Source of the DNA: Phymatolithon calcareum
Lineage: Eukaryota > Rhodophyta > Florideophyceae > Hapalidiales
DNA length: 64,000 nt
Direction: 5' to 3'
Assembly: GCA_977006965.1 (NCBI GenBank)
Contig: OZ345369.1
Coordinates: 1,240,001 to 1,304,000, forward strand
Shown here one piece after another: positions 21,909 to 31,962 of this stretch. Numbering within the stretch: the stretch's first letter is position 1; each line of letters opens with the position of its first letter. The position numbers were made by a program, and so were the translations under genes. Below the pieces are notes generated by a model, which had not been told where the DNA came from, did no database searches, and worked only from the letters and a program-made list of their open reading frames with translations.

Positions 21909-23234
21909 GTTCGCGACAGCCCTGCGACAAGTGTCGACGGCCTTGCGCTCTTTACCGATAAGCGAGCTGGCTTGCTGACTGTTGTGGTACACGAGTAAAA
22001 ACGATGGATAGTGCTGAGCAGGGGCTAAGTAGCTGTAACAGAGTGCCAAACTGTGGCGAGGGAAAGAAAGAGGTACAAAATCGAGCCCTAACCAATGCAT
22101 ATATATAAGTAAAATTGATACTACCGAACCGCGAGTCAAACGGTCTATAACCGAAGGCTCTCCATCACATTCACTGGAGAAGCTCCTATGACGATAGACA
22201 CCTGCATATGCTCTCTGCTACTGGAGGTGAAAGACCGAAAGTGACTAATATTGAGATCGGAGGCAGACAACAAATGCGAGATAGACCGTCTTTTTCAAAA
22301 AGAGTTGGACGCGCGACACTCTTCAATGACGGTTTCTCAGAAACCGGCATATATATCCGCAAGACACAAACCGGGAATTCTATCATTGGCATGTGTGTCA
22401 TTCATCGCAAAGTACAAGCCAAACAAAATGGTCTCGCGACATTGCGTGACAGCCATGTCAAATAGTTTCACGACCATTTCGTTTTCGGAATCGTAACTTC
22501 TTCACTCAAATTCGAGTGCCTCCTGCGAAACAATAATGGTTTACGTTGACTTCACTTTGATAGTGGTGAACTCTTACAACATTCAGAAAGTCTGCTGGCT
22601 GCTGTCGAATGGAATCAGCGTTACAACAACGATGGTGATACAACTCGCGCTTTTGAAAATAGGTTCGATGGCGCTTTAAGAAACGTTCTCGATTATAGAT
22701 ATCGCCTTCGTCATCATGACTGCATCATCATCACGATACCGTTTGTTGAGGACCACTTGTAAATATCAACACGCACGACCTTCAAGCCTGCACAAATATC
22801 ATATCACAGACAGTCAGAAGAAGACTTCTTGATTTCCAGTACTGGGGTTGTTCAACAATAACCGTGCAGGTATTTGCTACAGTTTTTGAACAAATTCTCC
22901 ATGCAGAACGGTATTGCTTCACCACCCAGGAGTATGCCAGCGGTAAATACTGAAGCCCTCCATGTCCTACAGCGAATATGGCGGACTCTAACATATTTTA
23001 GCGTTCTGAGCGCCGGCGGGCCATTGTGCAATAGTCGCAATTCAAACACGATTCGCACAACGTTTCCAGCGCCACGCAAACAAGCGCCACAGGAAATGCC
23101 ACAGTTGCGTCTAAGCCCAGCCCGGCTATGCATTATTTAATCAAAATATCCATCACCAAAACTGCCTAAAAGGACGACGAGGGGCAACCGCGACCGTCAC
23201 GTTACAACGAATGTTACACAAGGAAATGATGGAA
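21909..23234. other. Intergenic, 3' of AspRS
   Basis: About 1.3 kb. The first 200 bases may belong to the upstream part of the hypothetical gene. No other coding signal is seen. Confidence 0.45.
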
Positions 23235-24962
23235 TCAAGGTGTGAGTCTCTGCGGGTCACGCGGGAACAAGGTACATTCCCTAATATTCCCCACGCCCAA
23301 AAACAGCATGACAACCCTTTCCAGTCCGATACCCGCTCCACCATGCGGCGGAGCGCCATAACGGAACGCATTCACATATGCCTCAATAGTCTTAATACCA
23401 TCCTCGCCTAACATGGCGGTGGCACGCTCCTTCAGAAGGCCGACATCGTGAATTCGCTGTGCGCCCGATACAATCTCTTCGCCACGCATGAACAAATCGT
23501 AACTATTGGAGTACCGCGAATCCTTTGCATCCGTCATCGTGTAGAACGGACGAATGGCCGACGGGAAATGTGTCAGCATGAAAAAGTCAGTACCGTACTT
23601 TTCCTTCACCAGTTTCCCGAGAATTTTTTCCTTCTCGGTGTTCAAGTCCTGAAAGTCACCAATCTCCACGCCGGCCTCCCGCAGCATTGCAATGCCCTCC
23701 GGCCAACGTAGCCGCAGCTGCGGCTTGCCGACGTAGTACTGGAACTGTGGCACATTCCACTTGGCACGCACAGCCGTAAGCTCACGCGCGTACTCTTTTT
23801 CAAGACCTGAGAATATCGAGGTGAACACTCCGTCCAGTACATCCAAAATTTCGCTGTAATGTTCGGTAATTTCCATTTCAAAATCCAGCCCTGTGAATTC
23901 GCACATATGTCGATGAGTGTTACTCTTCTCCGCACGGAACACTGGGCCGATTTCATATACGCGTTTCATGTCACCGCAAATCGCCATCTGTTTGTACAAC
24001 TGAGGACTTTGTGCAAGACAGCAGTCGCGTCCGAAATAATCCAACCTAAACACATCCGCCCCACCCTCAGATGATCCGCCGATGAGCTTCGGAGAGTGTA
24101 TTTCCGTGAAGCCATTGTTCTCCATGTATCTACGATACATACGCGAGACGCCGCTCTGAATACGCAAGATACTTGAGTGTGGAAGAACTCGGATATCGAT
24201 AACTCGATTGTTCAGACGAGTGTCCCTGGTCACTGTTGGTCCCCTTGGCTCCGAATTCTCCTCAGATTTGGTCGTAGCTTCCGGGACCTCCGTGACTTCG
24301 TCCTCGACAAGCGGACGGGCGGCATCCTCTAGCGTGAGCGGCAAGATGTCCTCTGCACGGGAGACGACATACAACCTTTTGACAACGAGTTCGATTGATC
24401 CAATTGTACATTTGTCCACGGATCCACCTTCTGGAATGCCAATGCTGGCGCAAACATCAACGATAGATTCGACTGTTAATACCCTCTTCGCCCACTTGAG
24501 CATTTCCTTACCGCTTAGCACGGCCTGAACGGTTTCGAGATCCTTCCGGAGCGTCAAAAATCCAACCTGGCCCTTAATTTGGGATTTCTGAATGCGCGCT
24601 CGGACCCAGATGTTTTCCTCCTTGTTCACAGACATGGTTGGTAGATCCGGGAGAGCAAGAAATGTACGGCCACTTCCAGACGGTTCGCACTTGCTCTGGA
24701 TGATGGCATAGGTGCCGAACATTTGCTCCGGTTCATCGTTGACAGACAAATATTCTACCGTCTCAGACTTATTACGCGCGGCAAGAGCTTCTGCTGCAGC
24801 TTTTGCAGCGGCCTCTTTCTTCTCCTTCTTCAATCGTTTCTCCAGTTCCTTCTTGGCCTTCTTTTCCGCCTTCAAAATGGCCTTCTGCTCCTCCGTCATG
24901 TTTGCGCGGCTCTGTGGCTGCGCGGCATCCTTGCCCTGCTCCTGTGTCTCGGCAGTCTCCAT
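23235..24962 (-). CDS. DARS1: Aspartyl-tRNA synthetase, cytosolic
   Basis: A class IIb aminoacyl-tRNA synthetase that charges tRNA-Asp with aspartate. The product is 575 aa in one exon. Residues about 20-65 form a Lys/Ala-rich helical extension (KKAKKELEKRLKKEKKEAA), as in eukaryotic cytosolic AspRS, where it aids tRNA binding. An OB-fold anticodon domain follows (IWVRARIQKSQIKGQVGFL). Motif 1 is around GFTEIHSPKL, motif 2 is FRAEKSNTHRHMCEFTGLDF, and motif 3 is GAGIGLERVVMLFL near the C-terminus, which ends FPRDPQRLTP as in orthologues. An acidic insert (TEVPEATTKSEENSEP) separates the anticodon domain from the catalytic domain. Its 5' end faces the 3' end of the Fanzor gene across 638 bases, so the element carrying Fanzor, if mobile, lies in the AspRS upstream region. 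Confidence 0.95.
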   Translation of the reverse strand: METAETQEQGKDAAQPQSRANMTEEQKAILKAEKKAKKELEKRLKKEKKEAAAKAAAEALAARNKSETVEYLSVNDEPEQMFGTYAIIQSKCEPSGSGRTFLALPDLPTMSVNKEENIWVRARIQKSQIKGQVGFLTLRKDLETVQAVLSGKEMLKWAKRVLTVESIVDVCASIGIPEGGSVDKCTIGSIELVVKRLYVVSRAEDILPLTLEDAARPLVEDEVTEVPEATTKSEENSEPRGPTVTRDTRLNNRVIDIRVLPHSSILRIQSGVSRMYRRYMENNGFTEIHSPKLIGGSSEGGADVFRLDYFGRDCCLAQSPQLYKQMAICGDMKRVYEIGPVFRAEKSNTHRHMCEFTGLDFEMEITEHYSEILDVLDGVFTSIFSGLEKEYARELTAVRAKWNVPQFQYYVGKPQLRLRWPEGIAMLREAGVEIGDFQDLNTEKEKILGKLVKEKYGTDFFMLTHFPSAIRPFYTMTDAKDSRYSNSYDLFMRGEEIVSGAQRIHDVGLLKERATAMLGEDGIKTIEAYVNAFRYGAPPHGGAGIGLERVVMLFLGVGNIRECTLFPRDPQRLTP

Positions 24963-25600
24963 AGTTGGGTGCTTAGCGGAACGCGGGCGAAGGTGAAAGA
25001 GAGACAGAAATCAGACTGTGTGCGATGAGGAGACACGCAGTTTGGACATGCGGACGATTCGGACAACGGCGAAGTCTTTATCCCGCATTGGTCGTGCGTT
25101 GGCTAGGGATGGCTCTCCCGAAACATTGGCCCGGAGGGCCGTACTTGCCCTCTATCAGTGGCCCTCTAGAGTGGAGGGGCCCTCTTTGACCCTCATTACA
25201 GACCTGATTTCGGGCCCCGAAAAGCCCGAAACTGGGGAGGATTGTTTCATCAGACATCAGTATCATACGTCAGAAGCACTGGCAGGTTGATTTCTCGTCC
25301 TGAATCCGTAGCCCTCATGCCATGAAGCTAATGCTGCGTCCACGTTTCTGTATACTGCACAATTCTGTCTATACTCTAATATCATAAGCACTTCGTTGTC
25401 GTAAGAATATCATAAGCCCGAAAGGGGCCCTCTACTTGGCGCGAGGGAGAGGGCAAAATCCCCTCTTTGAGGTAAAAAAGGGCCCATTTCGGGGAGGGGC
25501 ACGAGGTGCTCTTTATTTCCGCGCGTGTGCGGCCCTCGATAGGAGTATAAAGAGAAATGTATGTAAGTTCAAAGAATCTAAAAATGAAGAGACAAGCAGC
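24963..25600. other. GC-rich structured 3' flank of the Fanzor gene
   Basis: It contains repeated GAGGGCCC/GGGCCCTC blocks (about 25125-25185, 25425-25435, 25485-25500, 25530) and CCCGAAA/TTTCGGG pairs (25213-25235, 25419-25425, 25489). AATATCATAAGC occurs twice as a direct repeat (25378-25389 and 25406-25417). Read on the minus strand this follows the Fanzor stop codon directly. A guide RNA would be expected in such a position by analogy with TnpB/Fanzor loci, but none is proven. The part next to 24963 also holds the AspRS promoter. Confidence 0.45.
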
Positions 25601-28228
25601 CTATGCGTGAGTGCAGCGTGAAGGTCTGCTGAGATGGGGCGGTCGGGGCAATCCCAGAAGCTGATGGAGACCCACAGCGGCAATATTTGTCGCTCCATTC
25701 GTGTCTCGGTCAATAGATTCCGTAGAACATCCATTGCTCTCGCCTGTCGGGTTGTTCGTACAACGAAACACACGGGAGCGGTGATTGCCTTGCAGAGTGT
25801 GTCCACACTCTTTGCAGCGTATAGATGTTCTGAATTCGTCGACAAGGACGACTGGACAGAGAAGCGAGAGCGCACGAAGAAGCCTCTTGCGCGGACAAGG
25901 ACCGCGCGACCCATGACCAAACTCCGCATTACCGAAAAACAACACGCGCTTCCTCCGGTACAAATCTTGTTTGAGTTTCCGCTTTGCCGCACCGCGGCTC
26001 GTCGAAGTTCGCAACTCTTCATTTTCAGCTCCGAAGGCAAGAGTCTTTGCCATTTCTTGGATGTTTCGTGATTTGGCGCGGAATCGAGCAAAGCGCTGGC
26101 GACGTCTGTTCTTGGAAAACAATTCGCGGCACATGACCGTCAATGTACTGTAGACAACGTTGGCGTATGCAACACTTGCACCGGCACGCTTTAGCGACAC
26201 TTGAGAAAAGTCGTTGAGCGCAGCTCGGTAGGGCGCATTTTGGGTGCGACGAGCCGCCTCGTTCTTCTCCGCCGCCCGCGCCAGCGACTCAAACCTGTAG
26301 GTCTTGTGGGAAACATACTTAGTTGATTTCTCGATGTCCTTCGCCTTCATCGCATCTTTGACTTCTTGTGTATTATGAGGTGATAGGTCCACTTCGGCTC
26401 TCACGGTGGTCCCTATCTTGACTTGTCCCGGATCGAGGCCAACGACCTGGTACGTCCCTTGAAAGTCCTCCGGAATGGCAACAGCGTTCTTGAAGAGGCC
26501 CTTCGTGTTCCTTGATATGTCGAAACGACGCCGTATGGAGTGGTACCCTGTTTGATGCAGTTCACGCACACCGGACGGAAGAGGCTCCTTGGGAGGCTGT
26601 CGGGTGGAATCAGCACTTGGTCGAGCGACTTCCGTATGCTCCTTCTTGGTTATCGTAGCTAACAAGACCTTGATTTGCAAACCATCGGAGGAAATGTTGC
26701 ACACAAGCCAAGGAATGGGGCCGTGTTCGTTGTGTTTCTGCTCGGCGTACCGTGCGTCGTCGGGAACCCAGGAGTGTTGGACGCACAGTGGAATTCCTTG
26801 CCTTAAACATCTCTTCTGGCGTAGAAGTTTTCTGTTCTTCTTCTTCTTCCTCCTCCGATGTCGCGGGAGCTTGTTGAAAGCCTTGCGGTGCATTACTTTT
26901 CTCTTCTTGCCGTTCGCCCTCACAGGAGGAGGTCGGTAACGATCGATCTTGCGCTTTGAATGGAAGTCAAAAAATGGTGTCCACCACGTGCGACTTCCTA
27001 CTGCTTTCAAATCTTCTTCCGAAATAACGCCGGGAGCGAGCTGACGTACGGATTCGTTGTCGTAGTGCACAAATGCGTACTGCAATGAATACAAGGGGAG
27101 TAGAGTGAAAGGCTTGGGAAGTGAGTCAAGACCGGGGACTTTCTTCTCGTTGAATAGAGACTTTCTCGTCTCTTCCACCGCGGCTCTTAGCTCATGCACT
27201 TGTTGGTCTGTGATCGACTCCGCTGTATCGAACCACAGCGGAACGGGAACTTCCTTGAGCAGACTCCTTTGCGCGACGATCCTTTGCTTGTCGTACTTCC
27301 CATGAACGCTAGGGAAGTCAACATACGGCTGGGCACTGTCCACTTCGGAGCGCACTCGCGAAGCTTCGTCGTACAAAGGACTTACTTCACGCCTGAAATG
27401 ATATAATACTCGGAGCTTTGAAATAGGGGATTGAAATTTCCTGACGTCATCAAAAAGCGCACGGAAAATCGGCATCATGTCGAAAAGACCATCTCTCCAG
27501 CTCGCAATTCTGTTTCGGTGGCAAAATCGGTCAATGATTTCTGTCGCTCGGTCGGCTGTGCTGGCCATGGCGGCGTTGAATAGAGCTTCGGATGCTTTCT
27601 TCGTCATCTCGTGGAAGTTGTCTTGACCGCGATCATTCCAGAACCTCTGTTCGATGAAGCATTGAATATGCCGTCCTGATTGATCAAAATGGTCTTCCAC
27701 ATGCCGCTTATTAGAAGCTGACATGTTTCGCGAGAGGACACCGAGTGGTCGCTTGATACAATTCCGCATTTTCTCCAAGGTCTGGGGCCCGAGCCCGTGT
27801 TCTTCATCTTCGTGGTGTCTGTGAACATAGTTCACCAAATGAGTCCTGACAGCAGCGTACTGTTCTAGATCAAGAATACGCGGTTCGCTTTTCTTGTTCG
27901 GAGCACGCATCTTGTACGTTGCTAAGTGAAGAGCGATGTGCCGCAATACGCCGGCGTTGAATAAAATCCTTGAACCCGCAAACAAGACCGCAGGGTCATC
28001 CAAGAGCACGTTCAAATACACTGACACCAAGTGTCTTAGAAGGCCAAGTACTTTAGCATTCGTGTGCAAGTTGTGAGTCAACTTGGCCTTGTCCAAGTCA
28101 TTCTTGATGCACGCATCGACCGATGTCGTGACTGTGCGGACCTTGAATGAGGTTTCGATTCCTCGATTTGCCGCAAATTCCTTGAGTTCTTCTCGCACTT
28201 TCTTCGGGATGGCGGCCCCATCGGACAT
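25601..28228 (-). CDS. Fanzor nuclease (eukaryotic TnpB-like, predicted RNA-guided)
   Basis: A eukaryotic relative of IS200/605-type TnpB and Cas12. Characterised Fanzors cut DNA under direction of a noncoding RNA. The product is 875 aa from the ATG at 28228; the frame opens at a TTG (28369) with a stop soon above it. Residues 1-450 are helical and family-specific. Residues 456-473 are a very basic stretch (RHRRRKKKKNRKLLRQKR), a likely nuclear signal. RuvC-I is VVGLDPGQVKIGT, catalytic Asp at about 599. FFGNAEFGHGSRGPCP (764-778) is the Fanzor block before VLVDEFRTSIRCKECGH, whose Glu (798) is the rearranged RuvC glutamate typical of Fanzors. The zinc finger uses C805, C808, C823 and C834. 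RuvC-III is DRDTNGATNIA with Asp at about 842. All catalytic and zinc residues are present and there is no stop or frameshift, so the gene looks functional. Confidence 0.93.
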   Translation of the reverse strand: MSDGAAIPKKVREELKEFAANRGIETSFKVRTVTTSVDACIKNDLDKAKLTHNLHTNAKVLGLLRHLVSVYLNVLLDDPAVLFAGSRILFNAGVLRHIALHLATYKMRAPNKKSEPRILDLEQYAAVRTHLVNYVHRHHEDEEHGLGPQTLEKMRNCIKRPLGVLSRNMSASNKRHVEDHFDQSGRHIQCFIEQRFWNDRGQDNFHEMTKKASEALFNAAMASTADRATEIIDRFCHRNRIASWRDGLFDMMPIFRALFDDVRKFQSPISKLRVLYHFRREVSPLYDEASRVRSEVDSAQPYVDFPSVHGKYDKQRIVAQRSLLKEVPVPLWFDTAESITDQQVHELRAAVEETRKSLFNEKKVPGLDSLPKPFTLLPLYSLQYAFVHYDNESVRQLAPGVISEEDLKAVGSRTWWTPFFDFHSKRKIDRYRPPPVRANGKKRKVMHRKAFNKLPRHRRRKKKKNRKLLRQKRCLRQGIPLCVQHSWVPDDARYAEQKHNEHGPIPWLVCNISSDGLQIKVLLATITKKEHTEVARPSADSTRQPPKEPLPSGVRELHQTGYHSIRRRFDISRNTKGLFKNAVAIPEDFQGTYQVVGLDPGQVKIGTTVRAEVDLSPHNTQEVKDAMKAKDIEKSTKYVSHKTYRFESLARAAEKNEAARRTQNAPYRAALNDFSQVSLKRAGASVAYANVVYSTLTVMCRELFSKNRRRQRFARFRAKSRNIQEMAKTLAFGAENEELRTSTSRGAAKRKLKQDLYRRKRVLFFGNAEFGHGSRGPCPRKRLLRALSLLCPVVLVDEFRTSIRCKECGHTLQGNHRSRVFRCTNNPTGESNGCSTESIDRDTNGATNIAAVGLHQLLGLPRPPHLSRPSRCTHA

Positions 28229-29162
28229 GGCGGCAAGCCGACGGGCGAGTTTCACGGCTCCATGAAAGAGGGATGATGTTGGCTTGGAAGTATGGCGGTG
28301 CTGCGGTGCAACATCGAGTGGCGACAGAGGTTTAAAAGTACCACCAACCGAAAGCCAGGTAGCATTCAAGACGAAGAGCTATTTTCGAAATCCACATGCT
28401 TTGCTCACCAAACGAAAGGCCCGGTCACAGCCTCTCAGGTTGCCAGATCCCATACGATATGCAGTATATCGCTCCGGTGCAGGGATATGGCGACTGAGCA
28501 CCATGAATGAGACTCAGTTTCTTGTACCGCTCTTCGGATGAACCGATGGACGTATTTAGAAAGGGGACATTGGGCGCAATAAATGGATCGGAATAGAGCG
28601 ACGCAGCGCAAGTCTCGAGATGTGAAAGGACACTCGGAATAAAAGCTTCATAGAGAGGGCGGCCGCAACGGTAAACGCGGAGAAGATGAGAGTGATTGCT
28701 TGCGTCATGGTGGATGACGCTCAAAGTGTGCAGGTCAGAGTGATCGGATAGCGGTTTTCGACGCATGTGCGAGGTGAAGTCAGTACAGTGTTGTTGATCA
28801 CCATATGGGGATGAAGACAGGCGAGAGGGGTTTGTACTTTGCGAAGGGGAATAGGTACAGACTTTACAAATGATCATATATGGCGAAAAAAAGAATGTTT
28901 TAGCGGGGGAAAGTAAAAAGAGGGGGAGGAAAGCATATTTTCAGTGCATCAAAAAAATAAATAAAACTCCTTAGTTGTTGTTTCTGCACACAAAATTATG
29001 AGGGAATTGATGTATATGCAAAATTAGTGAATTTAATGTACTCGTGTACACCTGTCACGGTGTATTCGAGAACGTCACCCAATAAACGCTCACTGGTCAC
29101 AGAGCGCAAAAGCACTTGACAGAGAGGCCTTCTTGAGAATGCTTTGGGATATTCAGGGATAT

Positions 29163-29188
29163 TTTACAGAATACATGTATTCTGTAAA
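29163..29188. repeat. 26-bp perfect palindrome
   Basis: TTTACAGAATACA followed immediately by TGTATTCTGTAAA; every base pairs with no spacer. Confidence 0.95.
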
Positions 29189-29742
29189 GCGTTGATCAAA
29201 AAAGAAAAGGAGAGTCTCTGTATGGATGCGATGAGATTTAGTTCCTCAGCCAGCAGCCCGCGAAATAAGCTGGATTAACTGCTCGCAAATGAGCAGATTA
29301 ATCAAAATTATGACAATAATTGAGACAATCAGCAAAACTGTCAAAAGAAAGGTACGCGCTTTCTAAACAGGCTACGGCATCAACCATGTTTTGCTATGTA
29401 GCGCAGTCTTGCGATAGTAAGCTCAGAATTTAGAAAAATAATATGTCTGAAAAAGTGTGGTCCAAGCTGAATATCTCTTATGGCTTAGTCTTACTGATGT
29501 AACTGCCTTTTCAAAACTATCTGCAGATGCTCTGTTGACTTCCTGGTCCGGCCCGAGGCACTGGGCTCGCGGAAATATGGGAATAGGAAATATAATAGAG
29601 ATAGGTGCTGATATTGTAGCCGTTTTGACAAAGGAGAATCTCCAGCTTGTTAGTCTTGGTCGGATACAGTATTTTCTTTCTTTATTGCGAAAAGATCGCT
29701 CCCATAGTAGGTGAGCGTGTGAAGTTGTTCCGCAACAGGTTG

Positions 29743-30970
29743 TCATTGTTCAGAAGTGAGTATGGCTGGGAGTCTCTCACGGCATAACTCTGCTACACTT
29801 TTTGTACTCGCTCTACGAATAAACTTATATCTGGAGACGGAACGACTACCACAACGTAAAATTAGGTGCTCGGCAGTTTCTTTGCAACCAGAATTACTGT
29901 ACAGCCTTTGAACACTGAGTCGGACAAGATTGTGTCCTTGTTGCCTCCATGCCTAAGAGGGCCACCATGGGGTGCAGTCTCTGATCAGTAGGTGTAAGAT
30001 CACCGCTGCTCGTCTGTGCGATATGGGCAGCTCTTGAGGCAGTGTTGGAATGGCGGCAGGTTCCGTTTTTGAAGTCGGCCTGACGATTGATCTCGCTGCT
30101 TCGTGTAGCAGAGAAACCTTCTGATGACCCAGTATGCTTGATTCGCAAGTGACTTAGCATTTTTGGTTCTGAAGATGTCTCCTTGGGCAATAGGGGTTAC
30201 CCAAACTCAATACCTTGATCGTGAGCCATATATGTCCACGTATGGCCACCGCGCAAGAAGCCACGTCGAGTGGATAGGGAAACCATGAAGCACAGATCCG
30301 AAGACCGGATGAGGAACCCAACAGTGTATAAATGACGGCTGTAACTTGGATGCCTTTTTGGCACTTTGTTTGGCTCAGTGCAGCCTGCCAGTGCTAGCAA
30401 ATGATTTCTCTAGACCCGCATACGCTACCGGGCTTCCTAGCAGGACACTGTGTTGCATGGGCGTACGCCATACCGCCGACGTATGTGCAGAACAGTTTTT
30501 GGGTCTGTAGACGCGAGCACAGTCATCTTAGAAACTTAATAGTCGTTCGCATGCCGTCATTGACGGTGTGGGCGACACCGATTATCTCCTGTGGCGTACA
30601 TTGAGGGCCCCTTCCGTGCGCGGCGCCTGGTAGATTATCATGTGAAGAAAAATTGCTGAGGTCGAGCATCTCCTTTTCTCACCTCTATCCTCGCCGTACT
30701 CCACGGTGACCCACGCCTTGCCAAAATGATTGCATTCCATTCCTACATCATAGTTGAAGTCGATGCCTTGATCCTTGGTCCCTTACTTTCGATAAGCGTG
30801 GTGAAAATGAGATGAAACGTTAATTGGGCCGTAACGGCAGCAACATAAATACTGGTGCCGACAAGTCCTCGTGCACTTAGAATATCATTATACGTAGCTT
30901 TTACCTTGTGAAGCTTCGTTTCCATCGATTCCCCTGTTGGGATTGACATAGAATTCTGCTCGCTTGACAT
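29743..30970 (-). mobile_element. Degenerate non-LTR (LINE) retrotransposon ORF2 fragments
   Basis: Two fragments lie in the right order on the minus strand. At 30743-30970 an ATG-led frame (METKLHKVKATYNDIL, then a GLVG..IYVAAVTAQLTF pattern) resembles the thumb region after the reverse transcriptase, where LINEs have an LRRL..G...YKAV.P.LTYG pattern. At 29743-29937 the frame GHNLVRLSVQRLYSNSGCKE then TAEHLILRCG matches the C-terminal zinc-knuckle segment (LRTGHN...C..ETAEHLLLEC) common to Jockey/TAD-like elements. Between them, LPQELPISHRRAAVILHLL fits the segment that precedes it. Frames change several times and stops occur, so the copy is dead. The identification rests on pattern recognition alone. 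Confidence 0.45.
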
Positions 30971-31962
30971 AGAGTACAGTCAGCACAGTTCGGCTCTGTG
31001 GCTAGTGTTAGGCAAGGCCTCCACAGATTAGGCATGACTCCAAAGCAAGCCTCCGCTATAGTATCCCATGCTTAATATCTGTACTTTTGGTTGAGACGAA
31101 CGAAGGCGCTGAGTCAGAACCCACGGGTAATTTTTTTCTTCCAGAGAAAGCTCGCCGGACAGCTCGAAAAGGTAGCTTGTAAGCATGATGCCTCCCACGA
31201 AAAAGGAGAAGAGCGTAAGTCTCCTCTCAAGAGCAAGATGGGCCAAGCTCTTGCTCTCACTTCTTGTCTTTTGTATGCTAGCTAGTCCGCTGATCGCGTT
31301 CGCCGAAGGCCCATTGCATAATGGCTTTCCTTCCCCTTCTCATGCGGGACATCAAACTTTAGACCTCTTAAGTATTTAAGCAAACTTTACGGGAGATTCG
31401 ATGTAATGGTTGCGAGCGCAAAATGGGTTAACGGATATGGGAGGGAATGCGAAACGCTTCATTTCGACTCGGACCTCAACATCGACTATCCCATTTGGGA
31501 AAGGAAATTAACTCTTTAAGTATTCCTAAACAAATTTTCACTTAAGTGAATCCTTGTATATTTTTTAATCGAGGACTTTTTCTGCGTTGCCCAGTAAGTC
31601 TCCAGCCATCCTTCTCAGTTCATTAGGGCGACCGGCCGAATCTCTGTCTTTTACAATAGACATTGCAAATTTAGTAAACATTAAAAGGGTCGTTGCGAGT
31701 CTTGTAGACAGTCTTGACCGGTCATTGTCCTCATCTTGTGGTGCACAGACCTGAGAGCAGAATTTCAGGTCGACAACATGACACTAATTTTGCTTTTTCC
31801 AATTCGTTAGATTTACTGTAATGTGGAATGTCGGGGGAGGTGCGTTCGAGATCAAAACCTCATCCCAATCCACACAATTCTTTATGACGCCTCATTCTTT
31901 TTAGCTGCAGCACTTTGTCAACCTAGACAGTACGGCGCAGCCGAGAGGCAATTCCGTTCTCA

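Larger units (their letters stand above)
28229..31962. other. Intergenic with LINE-like remnants
   Basis: 3.7 kb upstream of Fanzor. A 150-codon minus frame with its own ATG (28425-28877) precedes Fanzor in a different frame and has no known domain; it could be chance or an upstream exon. Non-LTR retrotransposon fragments occupy about 29743-30970. A perfect palindrome lies at 29163-29188. Confidence 0.5.

Noticed and set aside
25513-26091. Minus-strand frame of 192 codons overlapping the Fanzor 3' end
   Set aside because: A different frame inside the Fanzor zinc-finger region. The Fanzor frame has the motifs and this one does not.
28229-28369. N-terminal extension of Fanzor from a TTG
   Set aside because: There is no ATG in this part and a stop lies just upstream. 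The ATG at 28228 is the first credible start.
28425-28877. ATG-led minus frame of 150 codons upstream of Fanzor
   Set aside because: No domain and a different frame from Fanzor. Kept only as a remark because a first exon cannot be excluded.
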